Assembly (NCBI GenBank): GCA_946699065.1
Contig: CAMPDV010000096.1
Location: 62,001 to 126,000, forward strand
From: Loxodes magnus
Lineage: Eukaryota; Ciliophora; Karyorelictea; Loxodida; Loxodidae
Length of the DNA: 64,000 nt
Reading direction: 5' to 3'
The translations under genes and the position numbers were made by a program. The notes under the pieces are model-generated. The model worked only from the letters and a program-made list of their open reading frames with translations. It was not told where the DNA came from and did no database searches. This document shows positions 36,408 to 49,309 of this stretch, piece by piece; position 1 is the stretch's first letter; each line of letters starts with the position of its first letter.

Positions 36408-37505
36408 TCATTTAGTAGTACATCCTTTACAATCCTTTGTTGTATGACAACATGACCAACATCTTTATTGCAGTTTTTCATCTCATTCAAATTTACCAGG
36501 ATGAAATAATAAACCTTTTTGATTTATACCTTTTTGTTCTCTTATTTAGCTTTGTAAAGATTATATTTCATTTTTTTATTAATCCATAATGTTTTCTATA
36601 TCAATTGTCTAAAAGTTTATTTGTCCTTTTTCTTATGCGCTAAAGTTAGTTTGAACAAACTACTTTTTTAGGTTATCTATCTCTGTTTTTAATTCCTCGA
36701 GGGTAAATGAAGTTCTTTTTTCAAAATTTTTCATTTCTTAATGAGCACTAAAGACACTATCTGCTGCAGTTACTAAGTTGCTTGAATGCAAGGCGACTTT
36801 CTTAGCCTCTAAGTATTATTTTTTTAATTCCTGCTGCTAGCTTTTTAATTCAGTTATTTAGTCTATAAAAGAATCCTGCTTTTGTTAAATTTCTTCCTGT
36901 TTGATTATCATTTACTACAATAGATTTTCATTTATTTTATTTACTTTCTAACTTTCTTCAATACCTTTCATCCTCAAATTTGCATCGTTTTTCATGCTTA
37001 ATCTTGCTAACTTATCAGTTTGCTCACTTAGTTTTTACTAAATTGAGATAATTTCTTTATTTAATCTATCAGTTTCTGTTTTAAAATCTTTTTTATCAGA
37101 TTTTTGCTAGTACTATAGAAGATCAATAGTTTATCCTTACTCGTTAACCTTTTTGATAGCATTTTGGATTTCTTCTTTTATAATGCTCTGAAAGTTTTGC
37201 TTTAGTTAATTAAAATTCTCTTTTAAAGTCTAAACTTCTTATTCTACTTTCCCTCCTTACTAATGATTGTTAAGCTATAACTGAACCTGCTTAATAAAGA
37301 TTTCTTCTGGTGAATTTGGCTGTAATTCACTAATAATTTTGTCAAATATTAACTATTTTTCAGGTTAGATATCAATTTAGCATTTGTTAGGGCACAGTAT
37401 AGTTTTTAGAAGCTCAATAGTTAGACACACCTTGCAAGTAGGTATGAATATAGTGTTCTGACTAACAAGACTGTCATATTCTAGTTTTCTTCTCTCAAAT
37501 TCCAT
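36408..37505 (-). CDS. Coiled-coil protein with C-terminal Cys/His (CHORD-like) module
   Basis: A clean 365-codon frame from ATG at 37,505 to TGA at 36,408-36,410. Residues about 20-50 hold Cys pairs (C-K-V-C, L-C-P-N-K-C), perhaps a small zinc site. About 75-310 is coiled coil. The end reads F-H-P-G-K-F-E-W, then W-S-C-C, then C-K-G-C, the H-P-G...W-S-C-C...G-C layout of CHORD-type and related zinc modules, followed at once by the stop. Such modules bind zinc and partner proteins, including chaperone complexes in CHORD proteins. The end at TGA right after the module supports TGA as the true stop. Its role is not known. Confidence 0.75.
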
Positions 37506-38965
37506 TTTGTATTAGAAGTCTTTATGATAGATTTAAATTATTTTTATTCTACTAAACTCAATCTTTTCCCTTAAACAAGAATTAAAAAATTATACTCATC
37601 CTAGTATTTCATTATTAGATACAATTATCAATTTAAGCCTTTCTAGAGATATATAAAAGGCTATTAGAGTAAAGAGCCAACTAGTTAATACATTCTAAAT
37701 ATAGCAAATGATCTATACCACTTTTTCTTACTTTAATAGTTATATTAATTCACATAATCCCAAGCAAACCTTAAGCTAGTAGTTAATTTACTCCTTACTA
37801 TTATCCCTTTAATCTTATTTAAATTCTATTAAGCCTACTATTATACATAATACACCAAACTTATATCTGTATTTTTTCATTTTGCTTATAATTTATAAAC
37901 TTTACCTTTCTAAGGAAATTTTATTTTAGCTAACTATTAATAACTTACTTAGCTTAAAACTTAGAATCATTTCTTTTTAACTATTTAACTTATTAAATAT
38001 AATAATCAGAAAGTACCTTAACTTTATATATAGCTTCCTAAAAACGATTATATTTGGAAGAATAAAGAATATCTATTTATGAATATATCTAGTTAGTTAA
38101 TCTAATAAAAGCATTCAATTGATATATTACTTTAAAGCTTTTCTCAATTACTAAGATTACTTTCATTTGCTTTTACTTAAATCTTCTTTTTTCTTAATAT
38201 TAAGTTTAATATTCTCCTTGTATTTATATAGATAAGTATATTAACTAAGGATTGTAGTTTCTCTATTACGGTTATTAAACCTAGAAATACCTAATAAGTA
38301 GCCATATGAGTTATATTCATAAGTGTTTTACTAGTAATCCTATTCAATTAACTATTTAATCTATTCTAACTAAATTAAATAGACTTATAGCTTTTAGTTC
38401 TCCTATTATTAACTTAATTTAGTGCTTATGACTTAAAATTTTACAAATAGCTTATCTATTAAAAACTAATTAAAGTAAAACAGCTCTTTCTTTGTCCTTA
38501 AATAAGATAATAAAAGTCTATAAGCTATTTGCTAACTACCTTTAACTCTAACTAAGGACACTTTAATACTTATTAAAAGCTGTTTATTCTTATTTCTTAC
38601 ACTTAATATAAACATTCTTATATGACTGTACTTATTTAGCCATTTTGTTAGATATAGCTATCTTTAGTACTAATATTAGATATTAGGAGATAAAGGGATT
38701 AGACTGTTATACTTGATGCATGCTAATTTGGTATTTTGATAAGTTTATTGATTATAGCTTTTATTTATAGAATACATATCATTCCTATATTAATTCTTAT
38801 ACTCTTTAACTCTATAAACTGTGACAAATCTATAAATATAGTTTATAGTATTAAAGTATCCTATATACTGAATAGAGATATAAAAACACTAGAGGTAAGT
38901 AAGAAGGAAGGTAATATGATAGTAGTTATAGTTATAAGAGTTTATAAATTACTAATTATTAAGAA
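37506..38965. other. Long AT-rich spacer
   Basis: About 1.5 kb between divergent genes. TAA/TAG-rich frames stay open by composition, and no motif, repeat or RNA gene is recognised. The promoters of both flanking genes should lie here. Confidence 0.5.
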
Positions 38966-40849
38966 ATGTAAATGTAATTAGAAGCAGCTTCAACTCTTCT
39001 TCATACATGTGAAGAACTTTTGTTCTCTATTCCTCTTCCACCTGATATTGTTAATAAGTATGAAACTCTAAGAATGGAAACTTTAACCAAATCTAGATTG
39101 TAGTGGCCTTCTCGTATCTAATCTTTGTAAAAAATTGCTCATTTAAAATAGTCCAATGAAGGAACTTAAGGATTTCTATAAGAAGGATGAGATAAGAACA
39201 AAGAGCTTCTGAAATAATCGATATCTCAACTTGAGATTTGCTACACTACTCTATAGAGCATTAACAGTAAAATTAACTTTATGCTAGATCTTAGATAAGT
39301 ATCTAGAACATCAAATCTCACTTCATCTCCTTTAAATTCTATGTCATAGAAAACTTAAGAAAAGCAACTTAAATCTACTTAGAAGGAAGTAGAAGAAAAC
39401 TTGGCAGGATTTTTGTTAGGTTTTCAGAAAATAGAAAGTTAACTATGTGGAAACTTAGAACTTCTAGTATAATATTTTTAAGAATAAGAAAATAAAATAA
39501 AGCATTTAAGTACTGAACTAGAAAACTCAAAACTCTAATTTACTAAGTCTCAGCAGAATCTATAAATAGAAGCTGAAACTTTAAAGGAAAAGTTGTAATA
39601 GCTACATTTGCAAATCTAAAAATAGAACAAGCTACAAACCTCTTAGAATCAAGATTATTAATCGCTTAAAAGGAGTTATAACTTTTAAGACACTGTGGAT
39701 TATCAGGAACGAATTGATTAAATCTAGATATAAAATGAAAGAATAGAGCTAGAGAGAGATAAATTAGAGAAGTCTAATGAGACACTTACAAGAGAAAATT
39801 AGAATCTATATAAATAGCTTTAAGATTTAAAAAAAGAAAAAGTCTAATTTTAGAGTTCACAGAACAACGAAATATCTCTATAAGCTGAGTTAAAGAAAAT
39901 GAGAAATGATCAAACTTAACTTATTTAAGATATCAGAAACTCTTATGAAACAGAAATTCAAAAAATGTAATCTATGTTTATGAATGAAATTGAAAGATTA
40001 AAAAAGAGGGATAATTAAGTCTATTAAGGACAAGAAATATCAGAGTTGCAAGAAATGTTACAGAATTACCATGAAGAAAATTAGAGTTTGCTATAAGAAA
40101 TCAAAGTTATGCGACTAAGAAGAGAAGAAGAAATCACTACAATCATATAGAGCCTATAACCTTTATAAAAAATATGAAACAAATTTAGCTCAAAAGAATA
40201 TTAAAGTGAAATCCAAAAGATTTAATAAGAATTTCAAGAAATGCCATAAAATTTAGCACTATGTCTGGCACAAAGCTAGTTTCTAGCATAATAAGCTGAA
40301 AAACTACAAGAGGATAATTAATGACTTTTAGAAAAAATGACTAATCTAGGCAATGAAAATGAGTAACTAAGAGATTAGATATAAAATCTAACTACAAGCT
40401 AGGGAAATAAATCCTAAGAGACTTCTTTTGGAACTTTAAAAGATTCTAAAAGGTAAAACATAAGAAAATAAGAAAATAGTTATTATTCTAGTTCATAAAT
40501 TCCCTAGGTTTCAAGCAATGTAAGAAAGTAAGTGAATGAGCAAATAGAACACTCTCGACAATTAGCGAAAGAATGGGAAGAGTCAAGAAATACTCTATTA
40601 AAGTAGTTAGAAGGAAAAAATTATGCAAATGAAAGATCAAATGTTGGAAATTATGATCTATTTTAATTTATTTAAATTTAATACTTCAATATACAGAATA
40701 TCTGCTTTTATTTTTTCTCTAAATCTTTCGCATACAAAACTACAATTCTATTTCTTAGAAAAATATGTAAATAAACCTAGATTGCAAAATCTTGGAAATT
40801 GAAATAGTTAAAAAAAAATATTTCTCAGGATCTATCTTGCTAATTATGA
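38966..40849 (+). CDS. Long coiled-coil protein
   Basis: From ATG 38,966 (a second in-frame ATG at 38,972) the frame runs 627 codons to TGA 40,847-40,849. Residues 1-75 form a short globular region (L-F-S-I-P-L-P-P-D-I-V). About 100-500 is almost continuous coiled coil, rich in Glu, Gln, Lys and Leu, then Ser/Gln-rich sequence with a last helix near 540-565. The 60 residues before the TGA are hydrophobic and low in complexity, so the protein may really end near 40,662, where three TAA codons cluster. Such proteins in ciliates are often cytoskeletal or basal-body parts, but this one shows no defining motif. Confidence 0.75.
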
Positions 40850-41253
40850 AGGATAAGCATATAGATATGAAATATTTCAGCTAAAAAGCATAAATAAATT
40901 TAAAATTTAAAAGCTTTATGCTATTTTTAGAGCAGCTAAGCGAAAAACTAGCCTTATTTCATTAATTTATATACTTCTTTACAAGAATTATAATGATTTA
41001 ATTTCAATCTTAATATGCAATATTAAAAACAATAATATTATAATATTTTTATTTTATAGCCTTAAAAAACATAAAAATAAGACATTAATTATGAAGGAAA
41101 TTTATTCTGTCTTTCTAATAATAGAAATATGAATTTATAATGACTTTAAATTTAGAAAAGCTAAGTAAGGTAAGCATAACAATATAATAGTGATGGTTAG
41201 ACTAAATTTTAGATTTTAAAGAATAAAATCATATTAGTTTGCTTAAATACTTA
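40850..41253. other. Spacer between convergent genes
   Basis: AT-rich, no feature recognised. Confidence 0.5.
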
Positions 41254-42216
41254 TCATTACTATTTTAAAACATTGCTCCATTCTGCTTTCTTGATATCAT
41301 AAACATTAAGCTAATCACACATTACAGAGAATTAGTAAATTTTGCTTTATTGTGATATAGGATTTGCTATCAAGCAGTAATAGTTTCCAGGATAACCTTA
41401 TCCATGATCATAGATATTTTGAGTACTTATATCATAAGTTACAGTTTTCATTTTATTTTATCACATATCATAAATTAAGATGCTATCCTTATATTAAAGT
41501 CTTATTGATACTGCTGGAGCTTTTTAAGGAAGAGTTTGTAATAACTATTACCATTAATCTTATGTTTTATCATAAATAAACATCTCGCTTTTTTATCCCT
41601 TACTATCATCTCATCCACCAAATGAAAATATTTAGTTCTTATAATTAGTAACCCCATTTCCTTTAACAAACTAAGGGAATTTCTGAAATTCAGTAAATTT
41701 AAATGACTTTAGATCAAAAACTTCATTTTTTTGATTGCTAAACTACCCAGCAATGAGATAAATCTTATTACTCTTTCTGTCATAATCCATTCCATGATCA
41801 CCTCTTTTGTTTATCATTTATCCATTAAAAGCTAATTTTTTATCTCATAAAGTAAATCGATCTAAATTCAAGCCTCCACTTATTATAAATTAATTATCAG
41901 AGATTTGAAAGAATCTGGTATAGTTCTAGCTAATAGAAGCTAATTCAAGTGAACTCTTTAACAAAACATTTGATTCCAAATTAAATGTAAACATAGTATT
42001 TGATTCCATTTGCATAGACTTATAACTTTTAAACCTATAATAGGCTAAGTTAGGACATATCTCGTACTTTATAAACAGCAATCCTATTTTAGAGTAAATC
42101 TATATCCCTGAGTGCGTCTCTTTCTTTCTCAATAGTTTTCTTAGATATAGCATTTTAATGAAGAAATAGCTTGAGTCTTTAAGATCAGTATGATTCAAAA
42201 TAATTTAGCTAGACAT
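41254..42216 (-). CDS. Kelch-repeat protein
   Basis: A single frame of 320 codons from ATG at 42,216 to TGA at 41,254-41,256. Kelch blades are visible from about residue 130: F-I-I-S-G-G-L-N, I-Y-L-I-A-G-Q, I-F-S-F-G-G-W-D-D with the closing aromatic pairs (Q-D-Q-W, A-E-W-S). The first 120 residues are charged and helical. TGA is read as Trp in G-G-W-D-D and D-M-W-Q. It is not close to the pair at 24,404 and 30,876. Probably a protein-binding adaptor; no partner domain such as BTB or a membrane segment is seen. Confidence 0.8.
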
Positions 42217-43198
42217 ATTTTATATCCTATCTGTATGAGTGATCTATTTTAAATCTAATGATTAAACAATATGTAATAATAACTTTTATTTAGCATACAA
42301 ATAGCAACATTTCAGCTATTATATTTAACAGTTTCTATTATATTTTATGTCTACTGGCATTTTCTTCATTTCTATATTTAAATCTCTAAAGTAATTCGAC
42401 TTTTAAAAGAGATAATTCAGAACACATTTTAGAGCTTTAGTTTTACTAAAGTCATCTAGTTGTCATCTAACATCTTAGATTCGTAAAAAATAATTGTGGA
42501 TTTATTTTTTATAAAGTGTCATAAAATAATATATCAGTGCAGTAGATCACAAGATATAGCTAGTAATACAAAGAAAACTTATAATAAATGCTAAATTTTA
42601 ACTTTAAGCGTAAATAATTAAATAGGTTATTATATCTAAACTAGACTGTAATGTTTACTTAAGTCTGCTAATAAAATTATTAATAATAAGAAGGTTTTAA
42701 CCAATTTAATCTCTATTTTCCATTAAATTACTAAATACATTTTAATAATAAGACGATATCCTTATATTGAGTAAACTAACCGTTTTTAAATTAAGCTCCT
42801 TCTTTCTATTAGCTAACAATTTAAAAATGTATTAGAAGTGATATCAAAGTGGCTTAGATATGTATATTAATAAGCTTAAATTGAATGAAATGTATCTAAT
42901 TAGCTTATTGAAAGATATTAGCATTACTAATGACATACCTTTTTAGGCTGAAAATTTAAATCACGATTATGAGTATGTTATTGTAATATCTCAGTAGTTT
43001 ATTAATTTAATTCCAGGTTAGAATTTTAGAGTGTAATTTGGAATGATTATTTAATACAATTAAATCTAATATAATAAGACATAAACTACATGAAAAGGAA
43101 GAGAAATAAATTAGGTTAAATGTGAAGTGCTAGCAGTGAGAAAAGTGTAAATATATAAAAAAGCATAAATAATTATATATCTATATTCTCTTTAATAA
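42217..43198. other. AT-rich spacer
   Basis: About 1 kb between divergent genes with no recognised feature; it probably carries both promoters. Confidence 0.5.
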
Positions 43199-46100
43199 AT
43201 GTGGTTATTCACCTGAAATTCCAAAACTTAAAATCAAATTGAAGAAGAAAAGTATAAAAAACAAGATTAAGTCTAAGATATTGAGACTTAAATCATTGAT
43301 TGAAGATAGTTTCCTTCTAAAAAAAAGGTTAGTTCTTTATAGGGATAGTCTAATGAAATCTAGTCAGTTAGTAAAATAGAAAACTATCAGGGTTAAATGA
43401 TTAAAGCTTAAAGCTAATAATTTTAGTAAAAGCTAAATGAAGATTAATAAGAAGGAAATAGTGAAGAAAAGATTGATGTCTTACTTCCTTATCTCAATTT
43501 AGGATTACTTAAAACTAAACCTGTTGAAATACAGTCAACTCATGTAGCTGAGTTTGATTCTTCTGAACCTGTTTATAGAGAACCATAAAAATAAGGCCCA
43601 ATTAAGCCAGTTTTAGAAATTCAGCCAAAATTTAAATACCTAAGTCATAAATTAAAATATTTTGCATTAATTGAAGAGAAGAAGCATAATATTTCCGTTT
43701 ATGAATAGTGCTAGAAATGAAAGGTTGATACTTAAGACTTGACTTAGGAAGAAATAAAAATCAAATCAAATATGTAAAGCTTAAACTCTTATGCTAAATA
43801 ACCCAAAATAGAGAATAATTAGCCCGATATAGAGATAGAAGAAGAATCAAACATTGATTTAATAAAGAGCTAAATAGCTGTTCTATAAAAAATGATAGAA
43901 TAAGCAAAAAAGAAAAATCTAGCAACTCTCTAGTAATAAATAGATACCTATTATTCTCAAGATGGAGATGTACCAGACTAATAAATAGGGGCTATTAAAT
44001 TACTACAATAGTAAAAGCAAAGTATACTGTAAGCTGAAGATATCTTCAGATAAATCACACAATAGTTTCAAACAGATTTCCTCATAAATGCTTATGAGAA
44101 TGCAAATTAAGAATAGTTCTATTTTCCATCAGATGAAGCAACTGATTTTTTGAGAGAAATCAATGAACTGAAAATAAAGCTAAAAGAGGAAGATGAGAAA
44201 TATAAAGTCTAATTTATAAAGGAAGTAGATAAACAGCATAAGTATTTATAAAATATTGAAGCAGAATAAATTGAAATGTAACAAAACACTGAGCAAAAAG
44301 ACTAGCTAATAAATAAATAAAATGAATTCATTTAAAATGATAAATTTGAAGAAGCAGATTAACTAAATGAACAAATTTAGGGACTATAAGCTATCGAATT
44401 TTCCATTGAATAAAAATAAAAAAAGCTTAATGAATAATATAGAGAAGCAGAAATGACTAAAACAAAAGTATTATCTTAGTATATTCAAAAGATAAATGAC
44501 ATAATGAGATAACTAGCAATAGCAATAGAGAAAGTAGACAACAATTAATAATTGTATAGTTCTTATAAATATAAAGAATTAAATGCAAACCAATTGCAAA
44601 TTGATGAACTTAAATAAAACATTCAGCTAGAAAAAGATAAATTAGGAGAATAGTAAAAATAGCTAAATGAGAATAAAAATAATTTGAATAAGCAGTTTGC
44701 GGAATCATGTCCTGAACTTATTAAGAATAGAGAGAGAAATGTTGATTAATTAAAAGAAGTAGAAAATCAGATAAAAGAGTTATAAAAGCAAATTTAAGAG
44801 AAAGAGTAGGAAAAACATTATTTGAAATAGCATATTTATAAGCAAGACTTAGATATTAAAAAAAGCATTTCTGTATAACTAAAAGAATAATTCGAAAAGT
44901 AGTAAGAATTTTAACTTCAAATAGTTAATTTGGAATAAATAATTGAATAACATACTTTATAATGTGATAAAATGAAAGAAAGTCTTTGCATAAAACAACT
45001 TAACTTGGAAGAAATATAATAAAAATTCATAGAATCGATGAGGTAAGAAATTTAGTGACTGGAAGCTAAGAAAAGAGAGCTTAATGCCTATGAATCTCTT
45101 TATGATAAAAAGAACAAAAAATTAATTAAAGAATATAATGCTTATAAAGCACTTTAATAGGAAAAGGATAAGCAAAAAGAAAAAAACAAAGAATTTCATC
45201 AATGTTAATTTAAATTAGACTAAGTAATTAATCAGATTTAAGAAATGGAATAGTGAATTGAAACTACAGCTGCTAAAATTCCAATCATTGAGCTAAATAA
45301 AAAAGATGCTATTCAAAAGTAGAATTTCAATTAAGCTCATAAGATATAAGCAGAAATTAAAGAATTGAATATTGTAAGAGAAACTAAATTAAAACAGCTT
45401 GATTAATTTTACTTAGACAGACAAAATTTAAGTTTCTAATTAAATTAGTTGAGTCAGAAATATTGTATCGAAATCCAAAACTTAAACCTTATTGAAACTA
45501 AATATCGTTAAACAGATATCAATCTATTTAAAGTTAAAAAATAAGAAATCGATATGATGAACTGAAATGAACTGGAAAAGGAAAAGAACTATATAGAAGA
45601 ATAGGTATAGAGATATGAAGGAAAGTAAAACTAATTTATAAAAGTAGAAGGAATTCAAAAAGATATTCAAGAAGTCAAAGAAGAATTGAAATAAGAAAAT
45701 GTACAGTAAGCAATCTTAAAATAATAGGAAGTATAAAAAATTGAGCATATTATTTAGCAAAATTTTAATAACGAATTTGAAAATAAAATAACATAAAATG
45801 ATAGATATGAAGTTATATACTCATTTACAAGTTAGAAAGAACATGAAAAAATTTAAGATTAGAAATAAGAAAATCGAACTTCTGACATATTTGATTAGAA
45901 ACTATTTCAAAAGGAAGAAATTAATTAAGAATTTGACTAAAATCAAAATATCATAAAATCTAAAGCATTATCAGAAAGTCAGTCTCTTTAAAACTAGATA
46001 GAAAGCTTGAGAAGCCAACTGAATAAAGCACAGGAAGAGGAAAATTATGATTTATGTGACGAATTACTGACTAAAATTTTACAATTAGAGCAAATAGATG

Positions 46101-46357
46101 AGTAACATTTAACTTAAATTCACTCTAATTAATTACTCCTAAGTTTTATAAATCTACACTAAAAGAATTAAAATATTGTTCTATTTAAAGTTATTTAAAT
46201 CTTATAACTATTACAGCTTGATTCTTTGCATCCTACTATTTTAATAAATTTTAACTTTAAATCTCAAACTTTTATCCTTTAATTATTACACTTTTGGTAA
46301 CATTTTATCTTCAGTATACATATTCTTTGTCTATTTTCTTTCCTTATTTATCTTTGA
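43199..46357 (+). CDS. Large coiled-coil protein with UVR-like motifs
   Basis: From ATG 43,199 one frame is open for 1,052 codons to TGA 46,355-46,357. The first 250 residues are acidic and probably disordered. About 330-970 is long coiled coil, very rich in Gln, Glu and Lys, most Gln being TAA or TAG. Three short helices follow the UVR pattern (F-E-E-A-D-Q-L-N-E-Q-I; F-N-Q-A-H-K-I-Q-A-E-I; Y-D-L-C-D-E-L-L-T-K-I), the last near the natural end at about 46,100. UVR motifs are helical hairpins found in repair proteins and in some eukaryotic cytoskeletal proteins. The final 80 residues before the TGA look non-coding, so the end may be near 46,100. Probably structural. Confidence 0.75.
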
Positions 46358-46773
46358 TAATAGCTCATATGTATCTTACAATTTAAGTTATAAATTATAT
46401 TTAGCTCATATAATTAATTATATATAAAGGATTGTGCTTATTATAAAAGTTATAATCAACTATATATCATTAATAGATTAGATATAGCTATAAATGCTTC
46501 TAAAGACAGGCAGCTTTATTTTATTTTGATAAATATTATCATCTTCAATTAGGATTCTCTAAGATTCAAAAGCATTTTTAAATCTCTTTTGCTTCAATAA
46601 AATAAGATAAAATGTTCATCATTTTTTGTGAAATCAAGTTTAATAAAATAAGCAAGAAACGTTTTGTTTTAAATTCCCTTTTTTGTATCTATTTACTATA
46701 TTAAAATTTTCATTAGAGGCAATACACTAAAATCTAAAATTGCATATTTGAATATTATAATAGGAAGTATAGA
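46358..46773. other. AT-rich spacer
   Basis: No feature recognised. Confidence 0.5.
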
Positions 46774-46926
46774 ATGAGTAAGGTAATAAAGCATACTATA
46801 GTTAAATTATCCTAAGATGCTAAAGTTATGCTAAAAAATTATCATCGGATGTTAAGTGAAATGAAGCCTTAGAAATCTAATATGAAGGTAAGTAAAAAGT
46901 AAAAAAGAAGTTAGATAATAACTTGA
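46774..46926 (+). CDS. Small basic protein, 50 aa, tentative
   Basis: ATG 46,774 to TGA 46,924-46,926 gives 50 residues, strongly basic, with balanced amino-acid use (M-S-K-V-I-K-H-T and Y-H-R-M-L-S-E-M-K-P). The composition is better than that of random open frames nearby. No family recognised. It converges on the gene at 46,954. Confidence 0.4.
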
Positions 46927-46953
46927 AGGTTATTAATTGTAAAATTTATTAAA

Positions 46954-47892
46954 TTAAATTAATTTAGTTTTAATGTATGGCTTTAGTAAAGTAGAATTAA
47001 ACTGTGTGTAAGGAATTCCAGTTTCATAGTCAACTCGGTATTTAAATCCTATATGATTTGCTGAATCTCCATTTTCAAATTATACAGCAAACATTTATAG
47101 TTGGCGATAATAACCAGCAAGACAAATCTCTATGCTTATAGGATTAGTTAATATATTTTCAGTTAAGTTTATTTTTTTTGCAAATTGTTCATAACTACCA
47201 ATCATTGACCAATGGTCCTTATTTTTCAATCCAGGTTATCAAGACCATCCATATCATCTATGGCCTCTTGCCTTCTTAATTGCATAATAAGTTCAGTTTT
47301 AAAATTTTTTAGGTTATTTATATTTTATACCGGATTAAACAAACTTTGTCCTGTGTAGGTTAAAAGGTTTAAGAAATAGCTTTTATATATTTCTCACTTA
47401 AATTATCTTCGGATTACTTTTCATAAGACCTACTGAGGGTTCTAATAGTAGATCTTTATTGAAAATAAAATCATCTTAAGTGTCATATATGAATTGAGTT
47501 TTAGCTTCGGAATATCCTAGATCAATGCTGCGAATTTATCCTATTTTTATCTTATTTATTATTACTTTTATGTATTTTCTATACTGATTAGGAACACAAC
47601 ACTCGTAAATTTTCTATTATGTTGTTTAAGTAGAATCATCTATGATTATCACTTAAGCTAAAGGATATGTATTTACCTAAAAAAAAGAGAACAGTGTTAT
47701 TTTTAGGAAAAATAGCCTATTACAAGTAGTTACTACTAAAGTTACTTCGCTTTATTCACTAAATTTCGTGATGGGTGGCTTTTGGAAGCTGAAATTATAG
47801 TATTTTAGATATTCTACTCATGTCCAATTATATTTCTACCTTTTATCCAGTTAGGAATTAAATTTTAACTAGAGTTGGTCTATTCCTTCCAT
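46954..47892 (-). CDS. Hypothetical protein, mixed alpha/beta
   Basis: From ATG at 47,892 a frame of about 312 codons. Its second half has strongly protein-like composition, with many aromatic residues and Gly (R-G-H-R-W-Y-G-W-S-W, then I-C-L-A-G-Y-Y, then F-K-Y-R-V-D-Y-E-T-G), suggesting a compact beta-rich domain; I cannot name it. TGA gives Trp in W-T-W-V-E and G-W-S-W. No in-frame TGA follows for several hundred bases; the given end is the TAA at 46,954-46,956, after which sequence becomes low in complexity. Confidence 0.6.
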
Positions 47893-48213
47893 TTAATATT
47901 ATTCTTCTTAATGCTATTCTCCCTAATTCTCAGCTCTTTCTTTGTGTTGAGCACTATTAGCTTTAGGTAACTTAACTATTTATATTTAGTTGTTTGATTA
48001 TTGGAAATTAAGTGAAGGCTTAGTTAAGTTTGATCCTTAATTTATCTACTTTTAATTTTCTTGAATCTGCGGGAAAAAATTTTAAATAGTCTTTTTTCTA
48101 GGACTGAAATACAATCCTAAACCTAAAAGAATAATAAAATTAGCAAGAACTATTCAAAAAAGAAATGTTCATATTTTGGTCTTTCTGAAAATCATTTTTA
48201 AAATAAATGAATT

Positions 48214-48843
48214 ATGAACTACAAAAACAATCTCTAAACATTATATTTACACTTAAGACTAATTATACCTATTAGACTATACCACTCTTAACTAAGATTT
48301 AACATCTCCTTAATTTTAGTTTAAACTTCATTTTATCCTCTAGTTATCATATCTTTTGGAAATATATAGAATGACTTGATTTGGTAAATTTTATTAAGAT
48401 AAATTAATTAAAGAGATATCTAGCTTTAAATAAGCTATTTGAATCTATATCTAAGTAGCATTAAAAGAAAGAAATTTAACTAAAGGAAAGCAAAGCTAAT
48501 TAACTCATAGAAGCTATGTCTCTTTTATATACTGTCACTATATCTTTCGATAGATATTAACTAAAGCCTGCAATTATTTAAAGGGAAAGTGAGATAATGG
48601 TATCCTTATAATGTTGATGCTTATAAATAATCCTTCTATATATACTAAATTTAAAGTTAAGTATTAGAAGATTATACTTATTACTTAAAAGACGAATTGT
48701 AAAACATAAAAGCATCAAAACTTGATAAGTCTATATATTTAGAAGAGTTATAAATGCTTAATTTCAATAACCTTAATAACAACCGCTTTCGTCGCTCCTT
48801 TTTTAAGGGAAATAGTGTCAAGAAACATCTTTATGTTTAATGA
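48214..48843 (+). CDS. Hypothetical protein, 209 aa
   Basis: ATG 48,214 to TGA 48,841-48,843. The first 65 residues are hydrophobic and may include one or two membrane helices, or may be non-coding. From about residue 120 the composition is clearly that of a protein (V-R-Q-W-Y-P-Y-N-V-D-A-Y; Y-Y-L-K-D-E-L-Q-N-I; N-R-F-R-R-S-F-F-K-G-N-S-V), ending in a basic tail. No family recognised. Confidence 0.55.
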
Positions 48844-48919
48844 AAAAAGAGATAGATTTATACTTTTAAAACCTATATAAAGTGTAATTTCTAAGATAGA
48901 AAACCAACTGTAATTTTAA

Positions 48920-49309
48920 ATGCGACTATAATTTAATAAACATAGTTAAAGTTATGCAATATAGCAACCTAATGTAAATCAATTAATAGAAAGATAGTAA
49001 TAAAAACTCTAAGCTTAACATATAACTAAATAAGCTTAAGTATAAAAATCTGTTCTAGTATCTGTATTAAGTAATAAAGGATAGGAGGCAAATAAAAAAG
49101 GGGAAGATAATAAATTAAAAGTAAACTAAAGCTTTATTAAATTCGTTTTAGCACTATTACATAATAATAAAGCTCTAAGCATAGACAAAATATCATAGAT
49201 TTAAATAAAGATAATTTAACTGTAAACCATTCAAAATATTAATGAAAGATATTTTCAATACTCTATATTTTTACAAATGAAATAGGTTTTGCAATCAATA
49301 CTAAGATGA
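48920..49309 (+). CDS. Hypothetical small protein, 129 aa
   Basis: ATG 48,920 to TGA 49,307-49,309, 77 bp after the previous gene on the same strand. Gln/Lys-rich N-terminus, then a helical C-terminal half (F-I-K-F-V-L-A-L-L-H-N-N-K and Q-I-K-I-I-Q-L-Q). Many Gln are TAA or TAG. No family recognised. Confidence 0.55.

Noticed and set aside
47672-47700. GTAAATACATATCCTTTAG as an intron in the minus-strand gene at 46,954
   Set aside because: Reading through it keeps a good continuous frame; removing it breaks the frame.
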